64,000 nt of DNA from assembly GCF_008122205.1 (NCBI RefSeq), contig NZ_PHNJ01000007.1, forward strand, positions 124,001-188,000, in the 5' to 3' direction. Position 1 is the stretch's first letter. Every line of letters begins with the position of its first letter. The notes beneath the pieces were generated by a model. That model made no database searches, had not been told where the DNA came from, and saw only the letters and a list, made by a program, of their open reading frames with translations. Positions 8,505-16,674 of the stretch are shown here, piece by piece. The position numbers and the translations under genes are program-made. The DNA comes from Natronococcus pandeyae. Its GTDB lineage: Archaea; Halobacteriota; Halobacteria; Halobacteriales; Natrialbaceae.

Positions 8505-9932
8505 TCAGTCAGCGGTGTCGACGGACGTCGACGGGACGTCACGCGCCGACCAGCGAAGGAAGAGCACGAAGGGGACGGCCGTCGCGAGCGTAACGAACAC
8601 GATCGTCGACGTGTCCGGCGAGAACCCCGCCAGGCTCGACGCGTCGGAGTAGAACGCGAAGAGGAGGAACGTCGGGAACACCGTTCCGATCGCGTACCGC
8701 CACGGCGTGGCCAGGGGTCGCGAGAGCAGACCGGCACCGTTGCGGTACTCCTCGACGGCGTCCGGACCGAGTACCCAGGCCGTGTAGAACATGAAGCCGG
8801 TCAGTCCGAGCGTCAGCAGAAGGTCGACGAGGTGGTCCGCAAAGAGGGTAAAGACGTCCGCACTGAAGGCGTTCAGAGCCCCGGTGAGTGCGATCAGAAC
8901 GAAAAGCCCTCGAGTGGCCGTCGATCGCTCGAGGTCGAACTCGTCGACGAGGAAGGAGACGGGGATCTCCAGCATACTGATCAGACTTGTGATGGCGGCG
9001 AGCAGGACGACCAGAAAGAAGGTTGCGCCGAGAAGTTGTCCCGCGGGGAGATTCGCGAACGCCCCGGCCATACCGACAAAGAGGGCGCCGGGACCGCCGG
9101 CCGTCGGTCCGGCGGCGAACGAGAAGAGGAGCGGGAACAGGACGAGTCCCGCGAGCACGCCGATCCCGAGGTTGAGCACGGCGATCGCCGACGCGTCCAG
9201 CGGGAGCGACCTGTCGTCGTCGATGTAGGAGGCGTACGTGATCATCGTTCCGCCACCGATCGAGAGCGTGAACAGCGCCTGCCCCGCGGCCGAGCCGAGT
9301 ACCGTCAAAAAGTTATCCGCGAGATACTCCCCGTCGAAGCCGAGATAGAACTCGTACCCCTGTGCTGCGTTGGGCTGTTGTGCCGCCCAGACGGCCAACG
9401 CGACCAGCAAGAGGACGATACCGGGCATCATGAGCTTCGTCGTCGTCTCGATTCCCCGTCTCACGCCAGCCGTAACGATCAGCGCACTCGCACCGAGGAC
9501 GATCAGTTGATAGACGAACGCGTCCGCTCCGTAGCTGATCGCTTCGAAGTGGGTACCGGGGTCCGCGAAGTACGCCCCCGTGAAGCTCTCGACGAAGTAG
9601 CGGAGGATCCAGCCACCGACGACGCTATAGAACGATAGCAGCACGACTGCCGTGACGACACACAGGACCCCGAGTGTCGTCCACGCGCGTGATCCTTTGA
9701 GAGATTTGAACGCACCGACGGGGTTTCGATTCGATCGTCGTCCGATGATAAACGCGGCCAGAAGCCCCGGAACGCCGACGCCGATAACGATGAGAAGGTA
9801 GACTAGCAGGAACGCACTTCCACCGTTCTCCGCAGTCATCCAGGGGAACCGCCAGATGTTCCCCAGTCCGACGGCGCTCCCAACCGCCGCCAGTATGAAC
9901 CCGATGCGGCTGGCCCATGTTTCACGTGCCAT
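8505..9932 (-). CDS. Sodium-dependent transporter, NSS/SNF family
   Basis: This 475-aa membrane protein has about 11-12 hydrophobic segments. TM1 carries the family signature GSAVGLGNIWRFPW with the unwound GLGN segment that binds Na+ and substrate in LeuT-fold proteins. TM6 has SIGGGTMITYASY. Bacterial and archaeal members carry amino acids or related amines with sodium. The ATG at 9932 (MARETWASR) is preferred over an upstream in-frame start at 9974 because the family begins just before this signature and a TATA box sits about 30 bases upstream. It is a single gene, not obviously coupled to its neighbours. Confidence 0.9.
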   Translation of the reverse strand: MARETWASRIGFILAAVGSAVGLGNIWRFPWMTAENGGSAFLLVYLLIVIGVGVPGLLAAFIIGRRSNRNPVGAFKSLKGSRAWTTLGVLCVVTAVVLLSFYSVVGGWILRYFVESFTGAYFADPGTHFEAISYGADAFVYQLIVLGASALIVTAGVRRGIETTTKLMMPGIVLLLVALAVWAAQQPNAAQGYEFYLGFDGEYLADNFLTVLGSAAGQALFTLSIGGGTMITYASYIDDDRSLPLDASAIAVLNLGIGVLAGLVLFPLLFSFAAGPTAGGPGALFVGMAGAFANLPAGQLLGATFFLVVLLAAITSLISMLEIPVSFLVDEFDLERSTATRGLFVLIALTGALNAFSADVFTLFADHLVDLLLTLGLTGFMFYTAWVLGPDAVEEYRNGAGLLSRPLATPWRYAIGTVFPTFLLFAFYSDASSLAGFSPDTSTIVFVTLATAVPFVLFLRWSARDVPSTSVDTAD

Positions 9933-9956
9933 GTTGTCCCACAGAACATACTCGGC

Positions 9957-9968
9957 AGCTATATATGT
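9957..9968 (-). promoter_or_regulatory. TATA box of the NSS transporter gene
   Basis: ATATAT-type sequence lies about 30 bases before the ATG at 9932 on the minus strand, consistent with a very short leader. Confidence 0.5.
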
Positions 9969-10727
9969 TCTCATTATTCTGAGATGATCGATAGAGAACG
10001 ATCATCGAAAATCCCGATACTTGGCCGATACGCGGCTACTGAGTCGAGATCGGAGTGTGTAAGAGTAGCACTCGATTTGTCATAATCAAAACAAAACAGT
10101 ATTCCGTGGTCGTTGGCATCTCGAGCCCAGCGTCGTCGAAAAGCGATGTGATCAGTCATCGTCCGACCACCTGATCGTAGCGCTTTTTTCGAGCGATGAT
10201 ACCTATCCGAGTAACTTGGACAAACGACCGACACCGACCGAAAGATTACAAATGTATGTTTGTATACCACACCGGTAGTACTGTCAGGATATCACTCGTC
10301 TCCCGCTGCTCCGCCGGTCGGTCATCGTGGTCTTCACTCGTCAAATCGGCTGCTATCGGAGGCGCACGCACTGTTCAGCCGCTGTAATCAGTCCCTGCAA
10401 GGGTCGTCGACGACCGAATTGGTTCCGTTCTGTACCCAGGCAAACGGTATTCCTATCCAATTTACGTGGATACCGACGATACGTGCTGGCCGCTCTCGAG
10501 ACGGTGGAATCGACACAGAAGATCGGTATCAGCACCCTACAGCCCTGAAACGGTGGTGCACGCGACAGACACGTGGTCGGAGAACGAAGAAGAGTCCAAG
10601 TAGTTCGGACGTGGAGTGGGGCGTCTCGTACTCCGATCTCTGTAAACCGAAGTCGAGCCGTCGTGACGTTTCACGCCGCAGATCGACGAGATTCAGTCTG
10701 GAACCGAGGCGGCCGACGGAATCGTCG
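9969..10727. other. Gene-poor gap
   Basis: About 760 bases lie between the transporter promoter and the end of the IclR gene. The open frames here (for example on the plus strand from 10260, rich in Arg and Ser and matching no family I know) lack acidic haloarchaeal composition, so I call no gene. The stretch may be degraded former coding sequence. Confidence 0.35.
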
Positions 10728-11498
10728 CTAGCTGTACCTGAGATTGATCTGAATCTCGTCGATCGCTGCGAGGAGTTTGTCAGGTAGTTCGTTTCGAAGG
10801 TACGCACCTTTCACCCGGTTTGCCGGCCCGGAGATACTGATCCCGCCGATCGGCGTCCCGTCTTCGTCCCGGATCGGAGCACCGACTGCGTTCAGCCCCT
10901 CGATCGACTCCTCGATATTGAACGCGTACCCCCGTTCTCGAGTCGCCTCGAGTTCCTCGAGCAGTTCGTCCTCGTCGGTGATCGTGTGTTCGGTCATCTC
11001 CAGCAGCCCCTGGCGGTCGATGATCGCCTCGAGTTCGTCTGCGTCGAGGTAGGCCAGTATCGCTTTCCCGACGGCGAGTTGGTGGAGATAGCGTCGTTGT
11101 CCGACGCGGGCGGACGTCCGCAGCGGACTGTCGCCGAACGCCTTGTACAGGTGAATGCTGAAGTCACCCTCCTTCGCGACGAGCCAAACCTTCTCGCCGG
11201 TCTCCTCGGCCAATCGATCGACCTGCCGTCGCCCGACGTCGAAAAACGGGACGCGAGTGCGGGCGCTGATTCCGAAGTCGAGCAGTCGAAGGCTGAGATA
11301 GAACGTTCCGTCCTCCCTGAACAGGAAATCGTTGTCCTCGAGTGTGAGCAGGTGGCGATGGACGGTACTCCGCGCGAGGTCCGACCCCGCGGCGAGTTCG
11401 TCGAGCGTCTGGCCGGGACGGTCCTTCAGCTGCTCGAGGAGGCGGATAGACGACTCGGTCGTCGTCACCGGACGATTCGATCGGGGGGTGTCGTCCAT
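10728..11498 (-). CDS. IclR-family transcriptional regulator
   Basis: The 256-aa protein has an N-terminal winged helix (about residues 14-75: LLEQL..DRPGQTLDELA, then DLARSTVHRHLLTLE) and a C-terminal IclR effector domain (about 80-250). The effector domain has the typical LHQLAVGKAILAYL and YAFNIEESIEGLNAVGAPI blocks and a GISISGPA segment. IclR proteins are dimers that sense small metabolites and usually control catabolic genes near them. The nearest candidate targets are the flanking transporter and amidohydrolase genes, but neither is clearly co-regulated. Confidence 0.92.
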   Translation of the reverse strand: MDDTPRSNRPVTTTESSIRLLEQLKDRPGQTLDELAAGSDLARSTVHRHLLTLEDNDFLFREDGTFYLSLRLLDFGISARTRVPFFDVGRRQVDRLAEETGEKVWLVAKEGDFSIHLYKAFGDSPLRTSARVGQRRYLHQLAVGKAILAYLDADELEAIIDRQGLLEMTEHTITDEDELLEELEATRERGYAFNIEESIEGLNAVGAPIRDEDGTPIGGISISGPANRVKGAYLRNELPDKLLAAIDEIQINLRYS

Positions 11499-11965
11499 GG
11501 TTCTCTATCGATCGACCTGCGATTTAGGTGTTGTTCTATCAATTTGTACACGGGTTTGCCGCCGTCTCATCGGTCCGAACTGGAACGCCGGGAGGGGACT
11601 CGAGGTTCGTTTCGTGGCCGGGAGCCTCATCGTTGGAACGGTAGACGATGAGAAACTCGAAGCAGTCGAAGCCGCTCACGATTCAGTAGTTGAGAGTTAC
11701 ACCGTTAGTCGTACTGCAGGGGGACAGTTGCACGAATAGCAACAATAGCTACCTCGTGATCGGCGTCGAAACTGTGTCTCGAGCGTGGGTGTCTTCGTCG
11801 TCGACACGAACGTGACCTGAACGGTCGGTACTTTGCTCTGTTATCGATCCAGGATCACTCGTATCAGGGCAAAATGGCGCTTTCACAGGTTTTGCTGCAA
11901 TGTCACCAGATACATGCTCTGTAGTTTTCCGTATCTAGATACTGCCTTCCCCTCCGAACGTCGGT
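11499..11965. other. Intergenic region upstream of iclR
   Basis: These 467 bases separate the iclR start from the amidohydrolase stop. No gene or strong repeat is visible. The iclR promoter should lie at the left end. Confidence 0.4.
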
Positions 11966-13150
11966 TCAGCGAAGCAGGTTCTCGATGTTTCGATACCGGA
12001 TATTCGCCCACGCATCGAGATCGAGGTCAAACCGTTCGAACATGGCAAAGTGTGGAACCTGCTGTCCGGGAAAGAGGTAGTCACTCCCGAACACGATTTG
12101 GTCGTGGTGAGACTCGAGAAACGCCTGTCCGTACTCCTGGTCGCGGGTAAGCGCGTTCCATCCACCCAGCGTGGAAACGTCGCCGTAGATGTTGTCGTAC
12201 CTCGCGAGCAACTCCCAGATGCGGCCGGGTGCTTCGATCGGCCCCTCCGGGATGCGGCCGAGATCCCCTGGCGCGACGTCCGCGGCCATGTGGGCCCACC
12301 ATCCGTGGGCGTGCGCGATGAAGTCGACCTCCGGATACGAGGCTAGCACGCTCTCGAGTCGCGGGAGGCCGACCTCATCCCGCATCGACTGCTGGTCGGT
12401 ATGAAAGAGGATCGGCAACTCGTAGGTGGCACAGAGTTCGTATAGCGGCTCGAGGCGCACGTCGTCGACGGCCATCTCGATTTTTAGTTCGCCGAATCCG
12501 CGAGCGCCGCGGTCGATGTAGTGCTCGAGGAGGTCACCGGCAGCGTCTTCTCCGTCGACTTCTCGCGGATCGACCGAGCAGAAGGGAACGAGTCGGTCGG
12601 GATACGCTTGGACCTCGTCGAGCACCCACGAGCTCGGTGCCTGGACCGGATAGCTCTCGGGATAATCGAACGGGAGGACGACTGCACGATCGATGCCGTT
12701 GTCGTCCATCCAGTCGACGAGTTCGTCGGTCGAAAGCGGGTCTCGCCCCCGTGCTTCCGTCGGAATGATGTGCGTGTGAGCGTCGAACAGCGGGAGGTCG
12801 TCGATGGACTCTATTTCGTCTTCGTTGGCCTCCGTGTCCTCTTCGTCGGTCTCCGTATCCTCTTCATCGGCTTCCGTGTCCTCTTCGTCGGTCTCTGTGT
12901 CACTCTCGGTTGTCGCCGGGTCGTCAGGCGTTTCATCGACCGGTTCCGAGGTTTCAGATTCCATCGTTGATCCCTCGGAACCGGTCGATGTGCATCCAGC
13001 GGTGGTTGCGGAGAGACCGACGCCTGTTATTGTGAGATATCGCCGCCGCGTCGCGGTCAATTCTGAGCACAGGGAGTCGCCAGCGTCCGATTCGGCTGGC
13101 TCGGAGTCACAGGAGGATGAATCGTCGGGGGATGAGGACGAACGAGGCAT
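11966..13150 (-). CDS. Lipoprotein amidohydrolase (amidohydrolase_2 type TIM barrel)
   Basis: Counted from the ATG at 13150 the protein has 394 aa. Residues about 1-50 carry a Tat-lipoprotein signal: RRRYLTITGVG followed by the lipobox TAGC. Next is an acidic spacer of about 45 residues with the repeat ..DEEDTE.., encoded by 24-base tandem units near 12825-12900. The catalytic domain starts at about residue 122 with FDAHTHI (first metal histidines), followed by ILFHTDQQS, AHAHGWW and the terminal GSDYLF aspartate. These are the residues of the amidohydrolase_2/ACMSD-like group, which hydrolyse or decarboxylate ring compounds. The protein should be anchored outside the membrane on a flexible acidic stalk. 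The substrate is unknown. Confidence 0.8.
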   Translation of the reverse strand: MPRSSSSPDDSSSCDSEPAESDAGDSLCSELTATRRRYLTITGVGLSATTAGCTSTGSEGSTMESETSEPVDETPDDPATTESDTETDEEDTEADEEDTETDEEDTEANEDEIESIDDLPLFDAHTHIIPTEARGRDPLSTDELVDWMDDNGIDRAVVLPFDYPESYPVQAPSSWVLDEVQAYPDRLVPFCSVDPREVDGEDAAGDLLEHYIDRGARGFGELKIEMAVDDVRLEPLYELCATYELPILFHTDQQSMRDEVGLPRLESVLASYPEVDFIAHAHGWWAHMAADVAPGDLGRIPEGPIEAPGRIWELLARYDNIYGDVSTLGGWNALTRDQEYGQAFLESHHDQIVFGSDYLFPGQQVPHFAMFERFDLDLDAWANIRYRNIENLLR

Positions 13151-13199
13151 GCCTCGTAGCTCCACAGAGCGGTGTAAATTAGTAACGTGTGTAGTCAAA

Positions 13200-13242
13200 T
13201 CTTAACTCGCACGGATCACAGCTTAACTCATACGGATCACAG
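13200..13242. repeat. 21-base tandem repeat, two copies
   Basis: The unit CTTAACTC-nn-ACGGATCACAG occurs twice in tandem with two mismatches, upstream of the amidohydrolase gene. Confidence 0.7.
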
Positions 13243-13840
13243 CGTTCGAGCCCCGTAACAAATGATGGGAAAGCAGCACCGTCGTCTGCCTTTTGTGCGG
13301 TACCGTTGACCCACGAGCCCACGCTGACGATGTAGTAGCCACTGAACGTCAGTGCACACCCGATCGCACGACGGGAGCGCGGTTCGGAACGTGCGCGGTT
13401 CGGAACGAAGTGAGTGAGAACCGCGAAACGCGAACGGGGAGGAACGACCCGTGAGCGAAGTGAGTGAGAACCGCGGAACGCGAACGGGTGTGGAAACCGT
13501 TTCAGTTGTTATTATAGGCGTTATATAAGGCTCATATACGATTTGCCCCGTCAGCAGAGCAATTTGCGACGATCCGAGAAACGACGAGGACAGACGACGA
13601 TGCTGTCTATGAATAGTATAGACGTCGGAGGAGCAACGGTCCCCCTTCCGTCCCGCGGTTGATTTCCACACACCTGTTCCCGCAGCGGCTCAGCACCGTG
13701 ATTCGGCAATCGCTCAGTACCGAGGTCGGTTCATCCAGGACGCTCGCGACGAGCTCCAAAAGTCAACGGTGTCGTTCTGAACCGTATTCCACCACCTCCG
13801 CGGCGAAACGCTTTCATTGTCGGTTCTCCTCACTTTACGC
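13243..13840. other. Intergenic region with repeats
   Basis: About 600 bases lie between the amidohydrolase gene and the zinc-finger gene. The stretch contains the 50-base-period repeat at 13379-13490 and no convincing gene. Around 13510-13530 there is an AT-rich patch with TATA-like sequence. Confidence 0.4.
13379..13490. repeat. Tandem repeat with a 50-base period
   Basis: A 34-base segment starting CGAAGTGAGTGAGAACCGCG occurs at 13406 and again at 13456, exactly 50 bases apart, with few mismatches. A GCGGTTCGGAACG word also occurs twice just before. Words of this kind recur in haloarchaeal intergenic repeats. Confidence 0.7.
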
Positions 13841-14044
13841 ATGTCCACAAGTAGTACGACCCCCGACGTGGACCAGATCTGCGCGTTCTGCGAATCGCAA
13901 ATCTTCGAACACGACCCCGTCTGTGTGCGCGACTGCACCGTCGACTGCGGCTCACCCGTCTACTTCTGTAACTACGCTTGTCTGGTGGAGTACGTTGACG
14001 AGAACGATCTGACTACGGGTGACGCCTGCGAGTGGTCACCCTGA
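13841..14044 (+). CDS. Small zinc-finger protein
   Basis: This 67-aa haloarchaeal protein has a CAFCES knuckle and further cysteines in DPVCVRDC, TVDCG and YFCNYACL, compatible with one or two treble-clef/zinc-ribbon sites. Such mini zinc-finger proteins are common in haloarchaea and several affect gene expression, but the function here is unknown. The start ATG at 13841 begins the acidic-composition part; an upstream in-frame start at 13817 would only add MSVLLTLR. Confidence 0.75.
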   Translation: MSTSSTTPDVDQICAFCESQIFEHDPVCVRDCTVDCGSPVYFCNYACLVEYVDENDLTTGDACEWSP

Positions 14045-14154
14045 GTTCAGCCGCTGTCAAATCCGTGCCTGGAACATTCGGAGCTGTCTGTACGGAGTGA
14101 AGAGAGGCTCGAGGGTTTCTCAATGCCTTTGTGTATCGAACGGTCAGGTACAGT

Positions 14155-14784
14155 ATGAAGATTACTTCCGATCCTAAGCGAAGGACGTTTATCCGAGCCG
14201 CAGCCGGGACGCTCGTCGTCGGAGCGGCAGGGTGCACCGCGCTGGACGACGATCCAGACGTTTCCGAGCGGGACGAGCTGGATATCGAATCGCTTCAGCA
14301 AACCGTTGCTGAAGAAACGGACTCCGAGGAGGGGACGGTCGCGTTAGGGATCGGGTTTGCCGAGGACCACCTTCCGACGACGAGTGAACTCTACGAACCG
14401 AACCCGGAGGCATCGGTTAGCGACACCGAGAGCTACGAGACGAGCGATCTGTCCGACGTGGACCTCGTCGACGACTCGGCGGAACTCCCCACCGTCGACG
14501 GTGGCGAAATCCCGCTGTATACGATCGAACTGGAACCGGGCGAGGCCCGGACGATGGCGATCGCAGTGCGAAGCGACGAGGAACTGACGTTCGGTGCCGC
14601 TCCCCCCGAGGGACAGCCGTACGGACCGGATTCGGGGCTCGTTTTGAACTGCTACTGCATAGACGAGATGTGGAACGTTCCGGCGGAGGGGACGTGGGCC
14701 CGCGTGATCGAGGTCGGCTTGGAGGCGGACGTCGACGACACCGAGCCTGGCGTTGCAGTGTATGGCGTCTTCGACGAGGAATAA
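14155..14784 (+). CDS. Tat-exported lipoprotein of unknown function
   Basis: The 209-aa protein starts at the ATG at 14155 (MKITSDPKRR). It has a twin-arginine signal (KRRTFIRAAAGTLVVG) and lipobox AAGC at about residue 24, so it should be tethered to the outer face of the membrane. The mature part is acidic. Near the C-terminus a CYC motif is followed by DEMWNVP, which could hold a metal or a disulfide. I do not recognise the family. It lies next to another small Tat lipoprotein on the same strand 147 bases downstream. Confidence 0.7.
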   Translation: MKITSDPKRRTFIRAAAGTLVVGAAGCTALDDDPDVSERDELDIESLQQTVAEETDSEEGTVALGIGFAEDHLPTTSELYEPNPEASVSDTESYETSDLSDVDLVDDSAELPTVDGGEIPLYTIELEPGEARTMAIAVRSDEELTFGAAPPEGQPYGPDSGLVLNCYCIDEMWNVPAEGTWARVIEVGLEADVDDTEPGVAVYGVFDEE

Positions 14785-14931
14785 CGGATTCCCTGCGGGT
14801 GCGAATAGACGGACACGCCACGAGATTTGCTCGGCGACGATCCGTCCCGGGTCCGCGCTCGTTCGTCGCCGGCGCACGACCGGAGCGCTATTTTTTGTGA
14901 TTTCGGCCCCGAAGTAGCATAGAACCCGTCG

Positions 14932-15432
14932 ATGAGAGAACACACGATGCAACGAAGCGACTCCAGAATCGCCCGGCACGTATCGAGACGAACCGTTCTG
15001 GCTGCGGCGACCGCCGTCGGCGTCGGGACCGTCGCGGGGTGTCTCGACGAGACGGACGAGGCCGAAGAGGAAAATCGGGGTGGCGATGACGGCAACGAAA
15101 ACGGCGACGACGAAGAAATGAGAGCACTCGCCGCGGAGATGGTCGAAGCCATCGACGACGACCTCTCGGTCACTGACTGGGAACTAAACGGTATGTTCGT
15201 CCCGGAGTACGTCGATAGCCGTGGTGTGGAGGACGACGTCCCCATCCTTGGAGACGCCTACGCCGAAATCGTCGACCAGGGGTTCGACCGTCGAGCGATG
15301 CCGACCGCTCTCGACGACGACGGGGATGTGGAGTTCATGGTCTTTCTCGAGACCGAGTGGGCCAACGCGTTCCTCGACGGCGACTGGTCAGAAGAGGAGT
15401 ACTACGCGGAGATCGAAGACTCCGAACACTAA
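14932..15432 (+). CDS. Small Tat lipoprotein of unknown function
   Basis: The 166-aa protein has a Tat signal (VSRRTVLAAATAVGVG) and lipobox VAGC, followed by an acidic Asn/Glu/Asp-rich linker to about residue 62. A compact domain of about 100 residues comes next (AAEMVEAIDDDLSVTDWELNG.., ending FLETEWANAFLDGDW). The start could be 14932 or the ATG at 14947. No family is recognised. It may form a pair with the preceding lipoprotein. Confidence 0.65.
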   Translation: MREHTMQRSDSRIARHVSRRTVLAAATAVGVGTVAGCLDETDEAEEENRGGDDGNENGDDEEMRALAAEMVEAIDDDLSVTDWELNGMFVPEYVDSRGVEDDVPILGDAYAEIVDQGFDRRAMPTALDDDGDVEFMVFLETEWANAFLDGDWSEEEYYAEIEDSEH

Positions 15433-15735
15433 CACGGGCCAGTTCGTTCCACGTCGCTTTACTACCAGGACTCGGCAGTTCGCATCGGAACGAGTCCACG
15501 GTGTCTCCACTTCGAGCGGAGTGCCGAACTCTCCCGTCGGATTCAAAGAGTCTGAGAGGGTGGCTCACACCCACGTTCCACGACCGAAATTACAGAGATC
15601 GTCACCTCAAGGTGTCAGGAGTTTACCGCTCATCGAGCCGACGTCGTTTCGGTCCTTCCCGAATCGATCGACCGAGCACGACAGTGACACGAACAGCACA
15701 AGCTTCCGTTTCCACTTCTGGCCGACGAATCGAAG
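15433..15735. other. Intergenic stretch, nothing clear
   Basis: I see no gene, repeat or strong promoter in these 303 bases. Confidence 0.3.
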
Positions 15736-15954
15736 GTGACGAGCGAGCAGTACGATCAGCCCGTTCGGTTCGGCGCTGTCGGATCGTTCCACGACGTGGT
15801 CGGACGGATGCCCGAAGCGATCCTCATCGACGCGGCCGGCGAGCAGCCAACGATCGAATACGTCCACCGCGGAAAACTGCCGGCTGATCGTCCAACCGTC
15901 GACGACCTTCTCGGCCAAATCGACGAACTCGCGGCCTCTCACGTGGAACAGTAA
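15736..15954 (+). CDS. Small conserved-looking protein, GTG start
   Basis: The frame encodes 72 acidic residues (FGAVGSFHDVVGRMPEAILI at residues 12-31, then a helical C-terminus). The only in-frame start after the upstream stop is the GTG at 15736. Composition fits a real haloarchaeal protein. No family is recognised; the gene precedes the winged-helix gene on the same strand. Confidence 0.45.
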   Translation: MTSEQYDQPVRFGAVGSFHDVVGRMPEAILIDAAGEQPTIEYVHRGKLPADRPTVDDLLGQIDELAASHVEQ

Positions 15955-16050
15955 CTGCCCCGTATCCACGGTAAACGGTCGCAAAACCGTCCGGTCGTGC
16001 ACGAACAGTGCATCACCAGTAAACGGATATGTGACTCTGCGAGCGAAGAG

Positions 16051-16320
16051 ATGCGTATGACTCACGCCCCGGAACGATTCTACGATCTGCCGCCGAGCGC
16101 GAAACTCGTACTGAAAGTCCTCCAGGTCGAGGGCGCGATGACCCAGGGACGGATCGCGACCGAAACTCGGCTGAGCAAGCGAACGGTTCGGTACGCACTC
16201 GAAAATCTTCGCGATGCTGACGTGGTTCACAAACGCGTCTGCTTTCGTGACGCGAGGAAGTCGATCTATTCGATCCACGATTCGATCGCCTCGGACGGGT
16301 TGCCGGCCACTGGCGACTGA
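16051..16320 (+). CDS. Winged-helix DNA-binding protein (MarR-like)
   Basis: The protein has 89 aa from the ATG at 16051 (or 87 from 16057). It consists of one winged-helix domain: FYDLPPSAKLVLKVLQ, then a helix-turn-helix with TQGRIATETRLSKRTVRYAL, then the wing DADVVHKRVCFRDARKSIYSI. No sensing domain is present. Small stand-alone wHTH proteins of this kind are common in haloarchaea and probably act as dimers. The target is unknown; candidates are its own promoter and the neighbouring redox genes. Confidence 0.8.
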   Translation: MRMTHAPERFYDLPPSAKLVLKVLQVEGAMTQGRIATETRLSKRTVRYALENLRDADVVHKRVCFRDARKSIYSIHDSIASDGLPATGD

Positions 16321-16331
16321 CTTTCCTCGGC

Positions 16332-16401
16332 GTAACCTGGTAACGAGGACGTTCGCGAGTCTTTATAGGTTACCAAGTGTTAGCTAGTACTGTAAGGTAA
16401 C
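16332..16401 (+). promoter_or_regulatory. GTAAC/GTTAC half-sites around the promoter of the 63-aa gene
   Basis: GTAACCTGGTAAC lies at 16332-16344, GGTTACC at 16368-16374 directly after the TATA-like TTTATA (16362-16367), and GGTAAC at 16396-16401. The same words form palindromes in the promoters at 17708-17870, suggesting one shared regulator. A Shine-Dalgarno-like AGGAG lies at about 16404-16408. Confidence 0.5.
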
Positions 16402-16418
16402 TACAGGAGCGTACCCTC

Positions 16419-16610
16419 ATGTCTGCAGACCCCACCCCATCAGACCGAACCCCGGTAAACGAGCGGTCGTCGATCGGCGTCGATGCAGTCTCACTCGAGC
16501 GGTATTCAGCCGTCCAAACGGACGATTCACAGCTGATCGTCTACGACGAACGGATCGAAGACGCCTGGATCCAGTCGGACGACTGGATCGACGCCCTCCT
16601 CGTGGCGTGA
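16419..16610 (+). CDS. Small haloarchaeal protein (DUF7331-like)
   Basis: This is a 63-aa acidic protein. Its C-terminal block LERYSAVQTDDSQLIVYD followed by EDAWIQSD resembles a small haloarchaeal family I know as DUF7331; the assignment is from memory. The role is unknown. It lies next to the flavoprotein gene (convergent) and its promoter carries the same GTAAC words as the flavoprotein and HxlR genes, so it may belong to the same redox response. Confidence 0.7.
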   Translation: MSADPTPSDRTPVNERSSIGVDAVSLERYSAVQTDDSQLIVYDERIEDAWIQSDDWIDALLVA

Positions 16611-16674
16611 CGACTCCCACACCAGGGGTCGTGGGCTTTCTCCGTGATTTTCATACCTCGGTTGTAGTTCCTGC

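Noticed and set aside
10260-10787. Plus-strand frame of 175 codons in the gene-poor gap
   Set aside because: Basic, Ser/Arg-rich, overlaps the 3' end of iclR and shows no family motif.
12815-12905. Short regularly spaced repeats resembling a mini-array
   Set aside because: They encode the DEEDTE stalk of the amidohydrolase, with a 24-base period; not CRISPR, since there are no spacers.
13237-13671. Minus-strand frame of about 144 codons across the repeats
   Set aside because: Its translation follows the tandem repeats and has no acidic haloarchaeal composition.
15607-16278. Minus-strand frame of 223 codons
   Set aside because: Antisense to the winged-helix gene and the GTG-start small gene, both of more typical composition.
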